Of a stretch of DNA of 43,133 nucleotides, positions 36,501-43,133 are shown one piece after another. Below the pieces are notes generated by a model that worked only from the letters and a program-made list of their open reading frames with translations, was not told the origin of the DNA and ran no database searches. The translations under genes were made by a program, and so were the position numbers. Location of the stretch: positions 2,593-45,725 of the forward strand of contig NPFB01000076.1 of assembly GCA_014084085.1 (NCBI GenBank), in the 5' to 3' direction. The DNA is from Hondaea fermentalgiana (taxonomy: Eukaryota; Sar; Bigyra; Thraustochytrida; Thraustochytriidae). How positions within the stretch are numbered: position 1 is the first letter of the stretch; the number at the start of each line of letters is the position of its first letter.

Positions 36501-39500
36501 AGCGTTGGCAGGTGACGCGAGCTTCACTTGGCGAAGGGGGCGTCAATCGTGGCACGTATGCTCATCTTCGTCAATTTGGAATCGAGGCGCTCGCGCCTGC
36601 CAAGCTCACGGCGCTCCTTGACAAGTTTTGCTCCATTTTAGATGGCGGCCCTGCTCGCTCGCGAACAGATCTTGTTCTGCCCGTCCACGCCCCCGCTGTG
36701 AAGGTGATTCGCTACGTTACAGCACGCGCTGGTCGCATGGTCGCCACCGAGCTTGTTTTTCCAGCTGCTTTCAAGGCGCTGAGCAAGACCTTTTTGCAGA
36801 ATGATGCGAGCGAGGAGGAGCGCATTCAGGCGTCCGTCCGGCGGATGGACGTGCTTTCATTTTTCTCGTGCGTACTTTCAATGTTAGAAGAAGAGGATCT
36901 GTACGCGTGGTTTCTGGAGCGCTCGGAGCTACGTGAGCTGCTGGCGGCGCAGCCGGGCGAAACAGTGGAAGATCAGCTTGCAAGTGTCTACGTCGCGGTC
37001 CTCTTAGGGCTTGTCGTGAGCCATGTGGGCCACCATGAAATTGCCCCGGTTCTGGAGGCGAGCGCAAATGCTCTCCGCGCGGCCGCAGCCCCTCGATGTC
37101 CTCCGGGTCAGCTTTGGATGGCGCGCTTTATTTTTGCGGCCTTTGAGGCCCGTTGGGGAGAGGAGCGCATTCGAGCGTACTATCCGACTTTAGCTCCTTC
37201 TAATCTGCGCCGCTGTCTTGCAATTCCGGATTCTTATCGTGAGCCAGGGCCATCGCAGGTTGCAGTTCCGCGGCGGGACCAAGGTGTTGGCAAGCTAGAG
37301 CTGACGCAAGATGCACCGCGGGACTGTGTCTTTGATGCCGGCATCAACACTGACAACGGAGATCCCTGCAGTCCGTCCGGGGGCGCGCACGAAGACATGG
37401 AAGCTGCTGTTGAAGTTGCCGATGAATTCGAGGACGAACTTGGTGCAGAGGAACTTTTGCTGGTCGAGACTAGTTCTGCGCGCGCGGTGTGCGCCTCCAC
37501 ATCGTTGTCGTCATCTTTGCCAACGGCAGAGCCGCTAACCGCTACTTCCTCCTTGCAGTCGTCGCAGTCACTCTCTTCATCGACAAGTGTGCCACCTCAT
37601 TCGATGTCCCCTCCGTTGCCTTCAGGAAGCCAGTCGTCGGGGACTGAGGAGGTAACTCAACCTCGAGATACACCATCAACTTTCGTGCGAGGGACCCAGA
37701 GAGAGTCTCCCTCCAACGGCACACGCGCAAGCGGAAGCGTAAGCCGCGACACGTTGCGGCGGACACTTTCGGCAGCAGTGAACAGCGATGAGGTTGGAGT
37801 GCGCGAAGGCGAAGTCGAAGAGCGAGATGCTCGTCAAGAGAGCGAGGCTCGTGCTGGACTCGAAGAGCAAGCTCGCATGGAACGAACCTGGCTTCTTGGT
37901 CCTGATTTGGGAAGCGAATCAACGAGCTCCGCATCGGCAGTTCCTGAGGTATTCGCGAAGCGCCGCAAACGAGGAACGCTTCGAGGTGCTGTCAGCCACG
38001 TGCTTCGCGCACATCAGACTGCAATCATAACGATTGAGGCAAACAGTGACGAGACGCTTCTGGCAAGCACCTCCAGAAGTTCTTCCGTGAAGCTGTTCTC
38101 GATTGCTGGAAAACCGCGCGAGGTGGCAAGTTTCCGGAACGCGCGTCCTGTAAGCGGACTGCGTTTTCTCGAGCTTGGACGTAAATGTATCTTATTGGAC
38201 GGGGCGGTACGACTCTGGGACGTCGAGTACGGCCACGAGCGTTCTCGTGGCGCTGAAGGGAATTTCGTGGCAGGATCGCCTCCACGCTTGCGCACGGTCC
38301 CCATTGGCGTAGCGCATCGGCCAGTCCTGACTGTGCAGTCTGCAGGACAGCAGTCACTTGCGAACGAGAACGTTATTTGGGCATCCACGATTGCAGGTAC
38401 GGTCGATTGCCTAGACTTTCGGGTTCCTGGACACACGGTGAGTTCGCATCAGCTTCCGGCAGTCGATGAAAGTCCATCAACGGTGCCATTACAACGCTCG
38501 CAGGCGCATCAGGCCTCCTCGGCGTCCAACGGTGGGTTTTGCGCGAGCTCCATTGTGTGCGGCGGAAGCTTCTCAGGTGGCTGGATTGCAGCAGGACGAG
38601 CCTCGGGCCATGTGTCTGTGCTGGATGCACGAACAGGCGGATCTTTGGCACATTGGAAGGCTCACGAGGGCGGAGTTGTTTCACTTCAGGCTTTGAATTT
38701 GGTGCAGCCTGTGATTCAGACCGACGAACTCGTGCACGAAGCGGCGGCGTACCAGCTACTGTCAATAAGTGCCGAAGGTTCGGCGCGGGTTTGGGACGTG
38801 TCCCGCCAAGGCGGCTTTGAGAATGCTGGCGACGTTCCGTGGAATTCGCAACGTCGACCCGCGTGTCGCATTCGGGTTGTTGGGCTCCCTCGGGCAGCTC
38901 GGTTTTCTCGCGTGTTGGCACCCCAAGTGTGGCCAAAGAGACCGACAGGAGGACTCGCGCAAGGAAGCGCGAGTCAGATGCAGATGCAAATGCAAACGCT
39001 ATCTCAAGAGCAAGCTCAGGTAGACCCTTTTGGTTTACCAAGACTTTCATCTCTGCTTGGCGGCGGAAGTGGTCAGCAGGGCCATTTGGGAGGAAGATCG
39101 ATGTCACCAAGTCTGGCCGCCGGGTCCCCTTCCTCTGTTCGCGAACGGTCTGCTTCTGCAGATGTCGCTGCGCCAGCGGCTCTATTTGAGGCTCCGGTCT
39201 TGGAGACGAGTCCTAGTACCGCCGAAAGCGGCGTTTCGGGCACGGGTGTGTCTCGAGGTGCGGAAGACGGCACCGTCGCAGAGAGCGCCCCCCTCGCGCA
39301 AGACACCTTGGAGGCGGCGTCCAGTTTGCGACGCAGCGAGAGCGCCGGATTTGGCAACACCGCGAGCGCTCTCGATGATTTGACCGCGCGCTTTGCGCGT
39401 GTCTCTGGTCCAAACGCAAGCTTGCAAGAGGGGGTTGCTCCACCGGGACCGCAAGATGCCAAGTCTAGTGTGATGAGCCCTCCTTCACCTTCGCGTGGGG

Positions 39501-39814
39501 GTAACAATCGCCGTGGCGGTCGCGTTTACGTTTCGATTCCACAATGTGACACTGCGAGCATTTGGTCTGAAACCGCTACGCAAGGACGAAGTCCTACGAA
39601 GCTTGTTATTGGCGCAGACAATCGCATTTCGGTTGTTACTCTTGAAATGCGGGCAAGGGCGACAGAAGTTACCGCCAAGCCCGTGGTTTTAAGAGACTTT
39701 AAAGGCGAAGGCATCGGTCGTGGAGCCCTTCGAATCGGCGCGCTTCGCGTGCTCCCAATGCGGGGCCTTGTGCTCGTTGCTGGTGACAATGGATGCATCC
39801 ATTCGGTAGTTTAA
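33518..39814 (+). CDS. WDR81/GFS12-like BEACH-WD40 protein
   Basis: A single exon encodes 2098 residues. The order matches the WDR81/Arabidopsis GFS12 branch of BEACH proteins, which act in endosome-to-lysosome/vacuole trafficking. A kinase-like half domain at about 370-420 has LVRAVSFLHKQGLFHGRLCPQNV, where HRDLKPxN has lost its catalytic Asp (Arg395 takes a neighbouring place). The BEACH domain follows at about 526-670, with LSEITYYIYMARV, MYEWTPDECIPEFF (from 572), DLPDLGFPKWC and LHHWIDLNFGNKLAGEAAV (from 631). The remaining kinase-like half appears after it (DDCFALGCIAAEMYL from 738). A helical repeat region (about 780-1230), a long Ser/Glu-rich disordered segment and C-terminal WD40 repeats (about 1497-2098; KLFSI, RLWDVE, ARVWDVS) complete it. 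The ATG is in a strong CACCATGA context. Confidence 0.85.
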   Translation: MSLKRLVQAQLGVEGAVFPHDADFAGSTREEDERADTDTARNGVDGTASDPDVEPVANLEKGEQAGETSTPRPASEKTSARPLTSGKAQCLVEGVVRDKEQTISLVDPTTKCAVVTVFALGKPALDSTIRTTHKLNCTTDLQATDSDFMDRPQIQNVESAHDHGDEDAATADAADGGSVARVFALAEQTGALTGQMAGESLCDFLDEVVDLERWYTDECASDDDLRDTHPLSTPVESKLPADLAVRTHQLENAQNVDHETPIRLRDHVQRVLNALYEEAEIAHVDKDASLAFANAITHPAMRQRHMNWLPIWSVIESSQALFVTCGWTPHTLESMIKFNYQSLRPSTLPSKRPPRLGELSLSAVDVASDEPLRFVMYQLVRAVSFLHKQGLFHGRLCPQNVNITGDLWVWLHPPLDVPVPRLLRTLDAASPWLPPAGKSTLSEGLTEAWRQGRVSNLDYLMAVNAAAGRHLADANFHPVIPWVTDFSSSDLDDPEQTHWRDLTQSKYRLAKGDDQLDITFCNSPTPHHITESLSEITYYIYMARVTPLATLRSVVRSNFEAKEYPASMARMYEWTPDECIPEFFFDASVFSSMHADIDLPDLGFPKWCRDASDFVRWHRAALESTHVSRSLHHWIDLNFGNKLAGEAAVASKNVTLPLSSMPKHRLRKSPGFVQVFTEAHPAREVENAGNARGNMDNFERGARFERFFGPMIAPTYTKLESEKDRADACLDVARWQADDCFALGCIAAEMYLRQPLLTSSRRHALLSRDEAVAVDLILPELRRLPRRVRDFVGRALTAPKLDALLDLVGETVFPDWFAAVYDFLSASQHCRTWLERFHWVKKELGPLLERVSDDPSERKRALNLAMPSVLALMLEANDEVRALMPIELVLIAGPLLDVRELLPTVVETYERMQAKEQWSLLLPALEAKTCMRVLDYVGATTFANLYPPLLVETLRSSTAPANVRAAAADAAIALARAPTFGIALSVRMILTPLLKRWQVTRASLGEGGVNRGTYAHLRQFGIEALAPAKLTALLDKFCSILDGGPARSRTDLVLPVHAPAVKVIRYVTARAGRMVATELVFPAAFKALSKTFLQNDASEEERIQASVRRMDVLSFFSCVLSMLEEEDLYAWFLERSELRELLAAQPGETVEDQLASVYVAVLLGLVVSHVGHHEIAPVLEASANALRAAAAPRCPPGQLWMARFIFAAFEARWGEERIRAYYPTLAPSNLRRCLAIPDSYREPGPSQVAVPRRDQGVGKLELTQDAPRDCVFDAGINTDNGDPCSPSGGAHEDMEAAVEVADEFEDELGAEELLLVETSSARAVCASTSLSSSLPTAEPLTATSSLQSSQSLSSSTSVPPHSMSPPLPSGSQSSGTEEVTQPRDTPSTFVRGTQRESPSNGTRASGSVSRDTLRRTLSAAVNSDEVGVREGEVEERDARQESEARAGLEEQARMERTWLLGPDLGSESTSSASAVPEVFAKRRKRGTLRGAVSHVLRAHQTAIITIEANSDETLLASTSRSSSVKLFSIAGKPREVASFRNARPVSGLRFLELGRKCILLDGAVRLWDVEYGHERSRGAEGNFVAGSPPRLRTVPIGVAHRPVLTVQSAGQQSLANENVIWASTIAGTVDCLDFRVPGHTVSSHQLPAVDESPSTVPLQRSQAHQASSASNGGFCASSIVCGGSFSGGWIAAGRASGHVSVLDARTGGSLAHWKAHEGGVVSLQALNLVQPVIQTDELVHEAAAYQLLSISAEGSARVWDVSRQGGFENAGDVPWNSQRRPACRIRVVGLPRAARFSRVLAPQVWPKRPTGGLAQGSASQMQMQMQTLSQEQAQVDPFGLPRLSSLLGGGSGQQGHLGGRSMSPSLAAGSPSSVRERSASADVAAPAALFEAPVLETSPSTAESGVSGTGVSRGAEDGTVAESAPLAQDTLEAASSLRRSESAGFGNTASALDDLTARFARVSGPNASLQEGVAPPGPQDAKSSVMSPPSPSRGGNNRRGGRVYVSIPQCDTASIWSETATQGRSPTKLVIGADNRISVVTLEMRARATEVTAKPVVLRDFKGEGIGRGALRIGALRVLPMRGLVLVAGDNGCIHSVV

Positions 39815-39943
39815 GGGTCTTTCTAGTTTTATACTTATTTCGATTCTGAATATTTGCGAACCTTACGTTCCGTTCCATTCTTGTGTTAAAGTTAGCGCAC
39901 GCGAAAGTTCCTGTACTTGTAGCATGGATTTGGGAGGGACCAT

Positions 39944-40786
39944 TCATCGCTGTGTGGAGCGCGCTTGCTTGTGAAGTTCGAGGATGCGAAGCTCCTCTTG
40001 CAGATTGTGTAATTTTGACTTGAGGGCGGTTTCTTCGCGCTGCTCTCGGTCCGCTTGGTCGACAAGGCCTTTCTTGAGACGAATATTGAGGTCACGATAG
40101 ACGTCAAGCACAGCAACGACGCGAGCAAGGCTCTTGACAGCCTCTTCTTTGAGAACGGGGCGTGCGAGGAGTTCAAGATACTTTTTCTTTGCCTGTACCG
40201 CGCCCGCTTTCCAGTGCTTTGAGTCGAAAACCTCTTCAAGCGGCACGATCGTTGATTGCTCGAAAGCGTCTCGATGCGACTTTACGCTTTGCTCCCAAAC
40301 TTCAAAGATGTCCTCGTGTTGAATAAATTCACGAAGTCTTTCGTCGTCTTTGTTCAGGTCAAGTTCGTCTTCGGTCTGACCTTGTTTGGCGTCTTGATCG
40401 TCTTCGTCTTCACTATCACTTGGATCGTTTTTGTCATCCTCGATTTGATCTCCGCGAATCAAAGGGAAGCCAATTGCCTCTTGCTCTTTGACGGCCTGGA
40501 CGAGAGCCTCTGGCTTGATGGGCAAACCGAGTCTCTTGAGCTCTCGCTTCTTCGCGCGAAGCCACTCTTTCTTTCGGTCTTGATGGTTGCGCTCCTTGAC
40601 TCCGTCGCAGAACTTGCGTAATCGTACTTCATGCTCGGCGTGGAACTCGACAGCAGCTAGCATGGCATACTTGAGCTCCCGACGCCGCCGTTCGAGGCTC
40701 TTGTTTGGCTCACGCTCTGCGTCAATGTCTTCGGGATCGTAGGGGTCCGCATAGACCTGCGCCTTGGCGCGTTTGAAGAAGCCCAT
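39944..40786 (-). CDS. Hypothetical charged helical protein
   Basis: I do not recognise this 280-residue protein. It is mostly alpha-helical and very charged. The N-terminal block MGFFKRAKAQVYADPYDPED with NKSLERRRRELKYAMLAAV and LRAKKRELKRLGLPIKPE looks conserved in style. An acidic linker follows (DDKNDPSDSEDEDDQD), then EDIFEVWEQSVKSHRDAFEQ, and a closing coiled coil (REQREETALKSKLHNLQEEL). No signal peptide or membrane segment is present, so it is probably cytosolic or nuclear. The open frame runs 38 codons further upstream to GTG; I use the first ATG. Its stop lies 129 bp after the stop of the converging BEACH gene. Confidence 0.65.
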   Translation of the reverse strand: MGFFKRAKAQVYADPYDPEDIDAEREPNKSLERRRRELKYAMLAAVEFHAEHEVRLRKFCDGVKERNHQDRKKEWLRAKKRELKRLGLPIKPEALVQAVKEQEAIGFPLIRGDQIEDDKNDPSDSEDEDDQDAKQGQTEDELDLNKDDERLREFIQHEDIFEVWEQSVKSHRDAFEQSTIVPLEEVFDSKHWKAGAVQAKKKYLELLARPVLKEEAVKSLARVVAVLDVYRDLNIRLKKGLVDQADREQREETALKSKLHNLQEELRILELHKQARSTQR

Positions 40787-41258
40787 GATGCAGGCATCAT
40801 CCAGCGTCTGACGGAAGCTTCCGGCTCTGCGTCGCGAAAGGCATCGCTCGATCGCGGAGACAGACCCTGCTTGGAATCGATCGTGGTGGGTGTTCTCCAC
40901 TTGCGCACCGACGAAGTTGAATATTTCCGTTGATCGTCGAACTGTGGGAAAGCAGGGAGAGATCCCTTTGTTTTGGACGCACGACTTGGAGCTTACGGGT
41001 ATAAGATATCATGATTCGAGCGTGCGAGCGAGCGAGCGGGCGAGTGGATGATGTGTGTGTGTACGGCGTCTGGGAAAGAAACCATCGATATCGGCAACAG
41101 GTCTTTCAGATGATGGTAAAAGGAAAAAAAATTATGATTAACTCTGCACTACGCGTTCTTGGTCGTGGCAATTTACGTAAAGGCACCAGAACGCAATCGG
41201 TTTTCAACAAAACAAAAGGATTCGACGTCGCATGAGAGCCATAAATACAAATACTTTT
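40787..41258. other. Intergenic region, no gene seen
   Basis: This 472-bp, relatively AT-rich space lies upstream of the charged helical gene and downstream of the phosphatase-like gene, both on the minus strand. A GAGC/GCGA-rich tract occurs near 41020-41045 and TG repeats near 41050-41062. No RNA gene is apparent. Confidence 0.5.
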
Positions 41259-42767
41259 TTATGCGTCAGACACAAGAAACTGATCCACGATCTCACCATC
41301 AATCGTCTTGAAATAGCAGTACGCTGGTGCCTCAGCATCGAGTGAGCCGATGGGCAGCTCGCAAAAGAGCGCTCCGAACGGGTATCCTTGGCCGAGACCA
41401 GTCTTAGCGTCAAACTCGATGAGCTCAGACGATGTTGTGGGTCTTCCAGATACTTCAGAGTAGAATATCTTACCACCCGGGTCTGTGTCCGTGAGCATGT
41501 GCAGGGGGTGCACTGCTGCGAGGTGGGCTCGACGTTCAAAGTTCGATTTGCACGGAACGCTCACGGAGTGACCACCGAGACCAGAGACGACCGCAAAGTT
41601 ATTTCCTGGGCGCGCATAGAGTAGCGGAAGATCCTCGTCTTCGGTCGTGGTGGGCATGTCAAACCCGTAAGGTTGCTTAAAAGACGACATTGTGTGCGTT
41701 CGTACATAGTAGTGCTCGTGGCCCGTGAGAACAACAGCGCCCGCTGCGCGACAGTCGTCATAGGCAGCCTCGAGCTCGCTCGAGCCCATTACGTCGGGCG
41801 GATCCCGAAAGCCGACCTGCATGAGCGTAAATGGAGCATGCCACATGCAAAAGGTCCAGCGCGTGGCTGGAAAGCTTTCTCGGAGTCTAAGCAGGGCATT
41901 GCGCAGAAAAGCACGGTTCTCCTTTAGCGTGTCCATGCGATCTGAAAGATTAGAGAGCACGAACGAGACACCTTTATAATGACAGGCAAGCTGACTGCGC
42001 GAGGGCGTGGCAAAGGGACATACAACGCCATTCGCGCGGAGGATCTCGTCTCGCTTTGCGACATAGTTTCCCCACTGCTCCCCCTCGACAGCATCGGGTT
42101 TTCCGCGGCGAGATTTGGGTATTTTCATTTCGTAGTTACCCGCTGAGAAAAAGTATGGAAAGTCTGCTCCGAGAATAGAGGTCATTTGTGTCTGCCAGCG
42201 ACTCACGTCTCCTGTGTAGTCAATATCCCCGGGGTGCAAGACCATGTCTGCATTTTCGTCATGGATGAGACGCAGAACGCGCTTCGTGGCCTCATTGATT
42301 GCCGAGTCCGCAAAGATAGCTACGCGGGTGACGTTTCTTCGCGTAACGTTTGTATCGACGACGAGGAGGGGCTCCGGGTACCCGGTGTACATGTTGGATG
42401 GGTCACGCAGGTGCTTGGAGAAAGGATCGTCTCGTTGCTGCGCGGCATACATGAGCGCTGCGGTGGCAAAGATAACGCCAACTGTGAGCAAATAGACGCA
42501 TGCAAGCGCCGAATGATAATGGATCCAGATCATGGCGCGATTGGCCGCGCTGCGCGCTCCCGAGCTGTTTGCCTTACGCTTGGGGCAGTACTGCTGCTGT
42601 TGCTGTTGCTGTTGCTGCTGGGAAGGTCCAGCCGTGACGGGGAACTGCTCGCCGTTGTCGAGCGCAAAGCCAAAGCTGCTGGGGAGAACGGGCCAGATGG
42701 AACCGTCGGAATTCGCGCTGGCGGCTTCCGCGTTCGGTTCCGGAGGCTGTATGAGCGGCGATTCCAT
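41259..42767 (-). CDS. Purple-acid-phosphatase-like membrane protein, GNHE changed to GNYE
   Basis: The 502-residue product has a cytosolic head with ten Gln (about 50-59), one transmembrane helix (about 86-108, LACVYLLTVGVIFATAAL) and a large lumenal or extracellular metallophosphoesterase domain, so type II topology is likely. Purple acid phosphatase motifs can be followed: FADSA (Asp154), GDIDY (Asp181, Tyr184), GNYE (Asn211), MWHAPF (His310) and GHEHYY (His350, His352). All seven dinuclear metal ligands of the family are therefore present, including the Fe-binding Tyr. The His of GNH(D/E), which assists catalysis, is Tyr212. Metal binding seems likely; normal phosphatase activity is uncertain. 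Sequons such as NVT suggest glycosylation. The frame opens 2 codons earlier at GTG; I start at ATG. Confidence 0.82.
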   Translation of the reverse strand: MESPLIQPPEPNAEAASANSDGSIWPVLPSSFGFALDNGEQFPVTAGPSQQQQQQQQQQYCPKRKANSSGARSAANRAMIWIHYHSALACVYLLTVGVIFATAALMYAAQQRDDPFSKHLRDPSNMYTGYPEPLLVVDTNVTRRNVTRVAIFADSAINEATKRVLRLIHDENADMVLHPGDIDYTGDVSRWQTQMTSILGADFPYFFSAGNYEMKIPKSRRGKPDAVEGEQWGNYVAKRDEILRANGVVCPFATPSRSQLACHYKGVSFVLSNLSDRMDTLKENRAFLRNALLRLRESFPATRWTFCMWHAPFTLMQVGFRDPPDVMGSSELEAAYDDCRAAGAVVLTGHEHYYVRTHTMSSFKQPYGFDMPTTTEDEDLPLLYARPGNNFAVVSGLGGHSVSVPCKSNFERRAHLAAVHPLHMLTDTDPGGKIFYSEVSGRPTTSSELIEFDAKTGLGQGYPFGALFCELPIGSLDAEAPAYCYFKTIDGEIVDQFLVSDA

Positions 42768-43133
42768 GAGCACGGCTTGCTGGAGCAGAGCGCACGCCGA
42801 GCAAGGCGTCGAGTTTGAGCGGGAGGCGGTCTCCTCCGCCTCGCAGGAGCCCTCGCGCGCCGTGTCCTCGCCAGGGGGCCTGTTCAGCCAGCTGGAGCTC
42901 TCCTCCGCCTCGCCTCGCCTCGCCTCGGCTGCAGCGACGGGCGGCCGCGGGCAAGCGAGCGAGGGAGCTCACGAGCGGGCGCTAGCGCGGGCACGAGAGC
43001 GTCGCGCGAGCGACGGGCCTGGGCAAGGCCGGCTGGGCTGGGCCGCGGCGATGGGATTGTACACCTGGCCAAAGGATGACGCACGGCCCCTCGCGCCCTC
43101 CGCGTCCTCGCGACGGCGGCTGCCTGCCGAGCC
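42768..43133. other. Right flank, promoter side of phosphatase-like gene
   Basis: GC-rich sequence with a short CTCGC repeat (about 42905-42930). Frames here are Arg/Ala-rich and overlap. No gene is supported. It probably includes the promoter and 5' leader of the minus-strand phosphatase-like gene. Confidence 0.5.

Noticed and set aside
41241..41270. Possible terminator or processing hairpin near the T-run
   Set aside because: Only a short T-run next to a eukaryotic stop codon; no stem found.
1..43133. tRNA, rRNA, CRISPR arrays, insertion sequences and viral genes
   Set aside because: By eye I found no cloverleaf-like element with a TTC-loop motif, no spaced identical repeats, no transposase, integrase or capsid-like frame. 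A tRNAscan/Infernal run would be decisive for RNAs.

Overview
The window is nuclear DNA from a GC-rich, gene-dense, intron-poor microbial eukaryote. The evidence is a BUD23 rRNA methyltransferase, a mitochondrial L7/L12 ribosomal protein, a DDX47/Rrp3 helicase, a PKA regulatory subunit, a p400/Eaf1-type chromatin scaffold and a WDR81/GFS12-type BEACH protein. There are no bacterial operons or ribosome-binding sites. A DRC12 (CCDC153)-like axonemal protein implies a flagellated stage. The style (mostly single-exon genes, many Ser/Gln/Glu homopolymers, alternating strands, short intergenic spaces) resembles thraustochytrid/labyrinthulean stramenopiles. That placement is an inference; I have no search result for it.

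Layout. 1-884: no convincing gene. 885-1772 (+) BUD23. 2110-3441 (-) disordered/coiled-coil orphan. 3733-5433 (-) secreted protein with three Cys repeats and a vWA-like domain. 5434-6850: large intergenic region. 6851-7423 (+) DRC12-like. 7680-9176 (-) MFSD8/CLN7-like transporter. 9455-10360 (+) PFA-DSP/Siw14 phosphatase. 10543-12096 (-) DDX47. 12510-13202 (-) orphan. 13203-14008: repeat-rich region with a 100-N gap. 14009-14560 (+) bL12m. 14858-17512 (-) coiled-coil protein. 17902-19653 (-) glycosyltransferase-like membrane or secreted protein. 19984-21578 (-) two-exon PKA regulatory subunit. 22136-22699 (-) ubiquitin-like membrane protein. 22700-24163: intergenic region with a second gap. 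24164-31183 (+) giant p400/Eaf1-like protein with a decayed SNF2 core. 31243-33055 (-) two-exon FAD oxidoreductase. 33518-39814 (+) WDR81/GFS12-like BEACH-WD40 protein. 39944-40786 (-) orphan. 41259-42767 (-) purple-acid-phosphatase-like membrane protein lacking the catalytic His. 42768-43133: no gene seen.

The genes do not form one pathway; they are independent housekeeping, signalling, trafficking and lineage-specific genes. BUD23 and DDX47 both act in small-subunit ribosome biogenesis. The CLN7-like transporter and the WDR81-like protein both point to endolysosomal function. Several open frames begin upstream at GTG or TTG. I moved those starts to the first in-frame ATG, since nuclear eukaryotic genes are expected to start at ATG. 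Two genes needed an intron to give a sensible protein: introns of 134 bp and 118 bp, each with GT-AG ends and each carrying a simple repeat.

No cassette of cooperating novel genes is evident. The most interesting single items are the p400/Eaf1-like protein whose SNF2 fold is traceable but whose ATPase motifs are lost; a ubiquitin-fold domain ending in RLRGG directly before membrane segments and a Cys cluster; a purple acid phosphatase with all seven metal ligands but GNHE changed to GNYE; a PKA regulatory subunit with one intact and one degenerate cyclic-nucleotide pocket; and the triple four-Cys repeat of the secreted protein.
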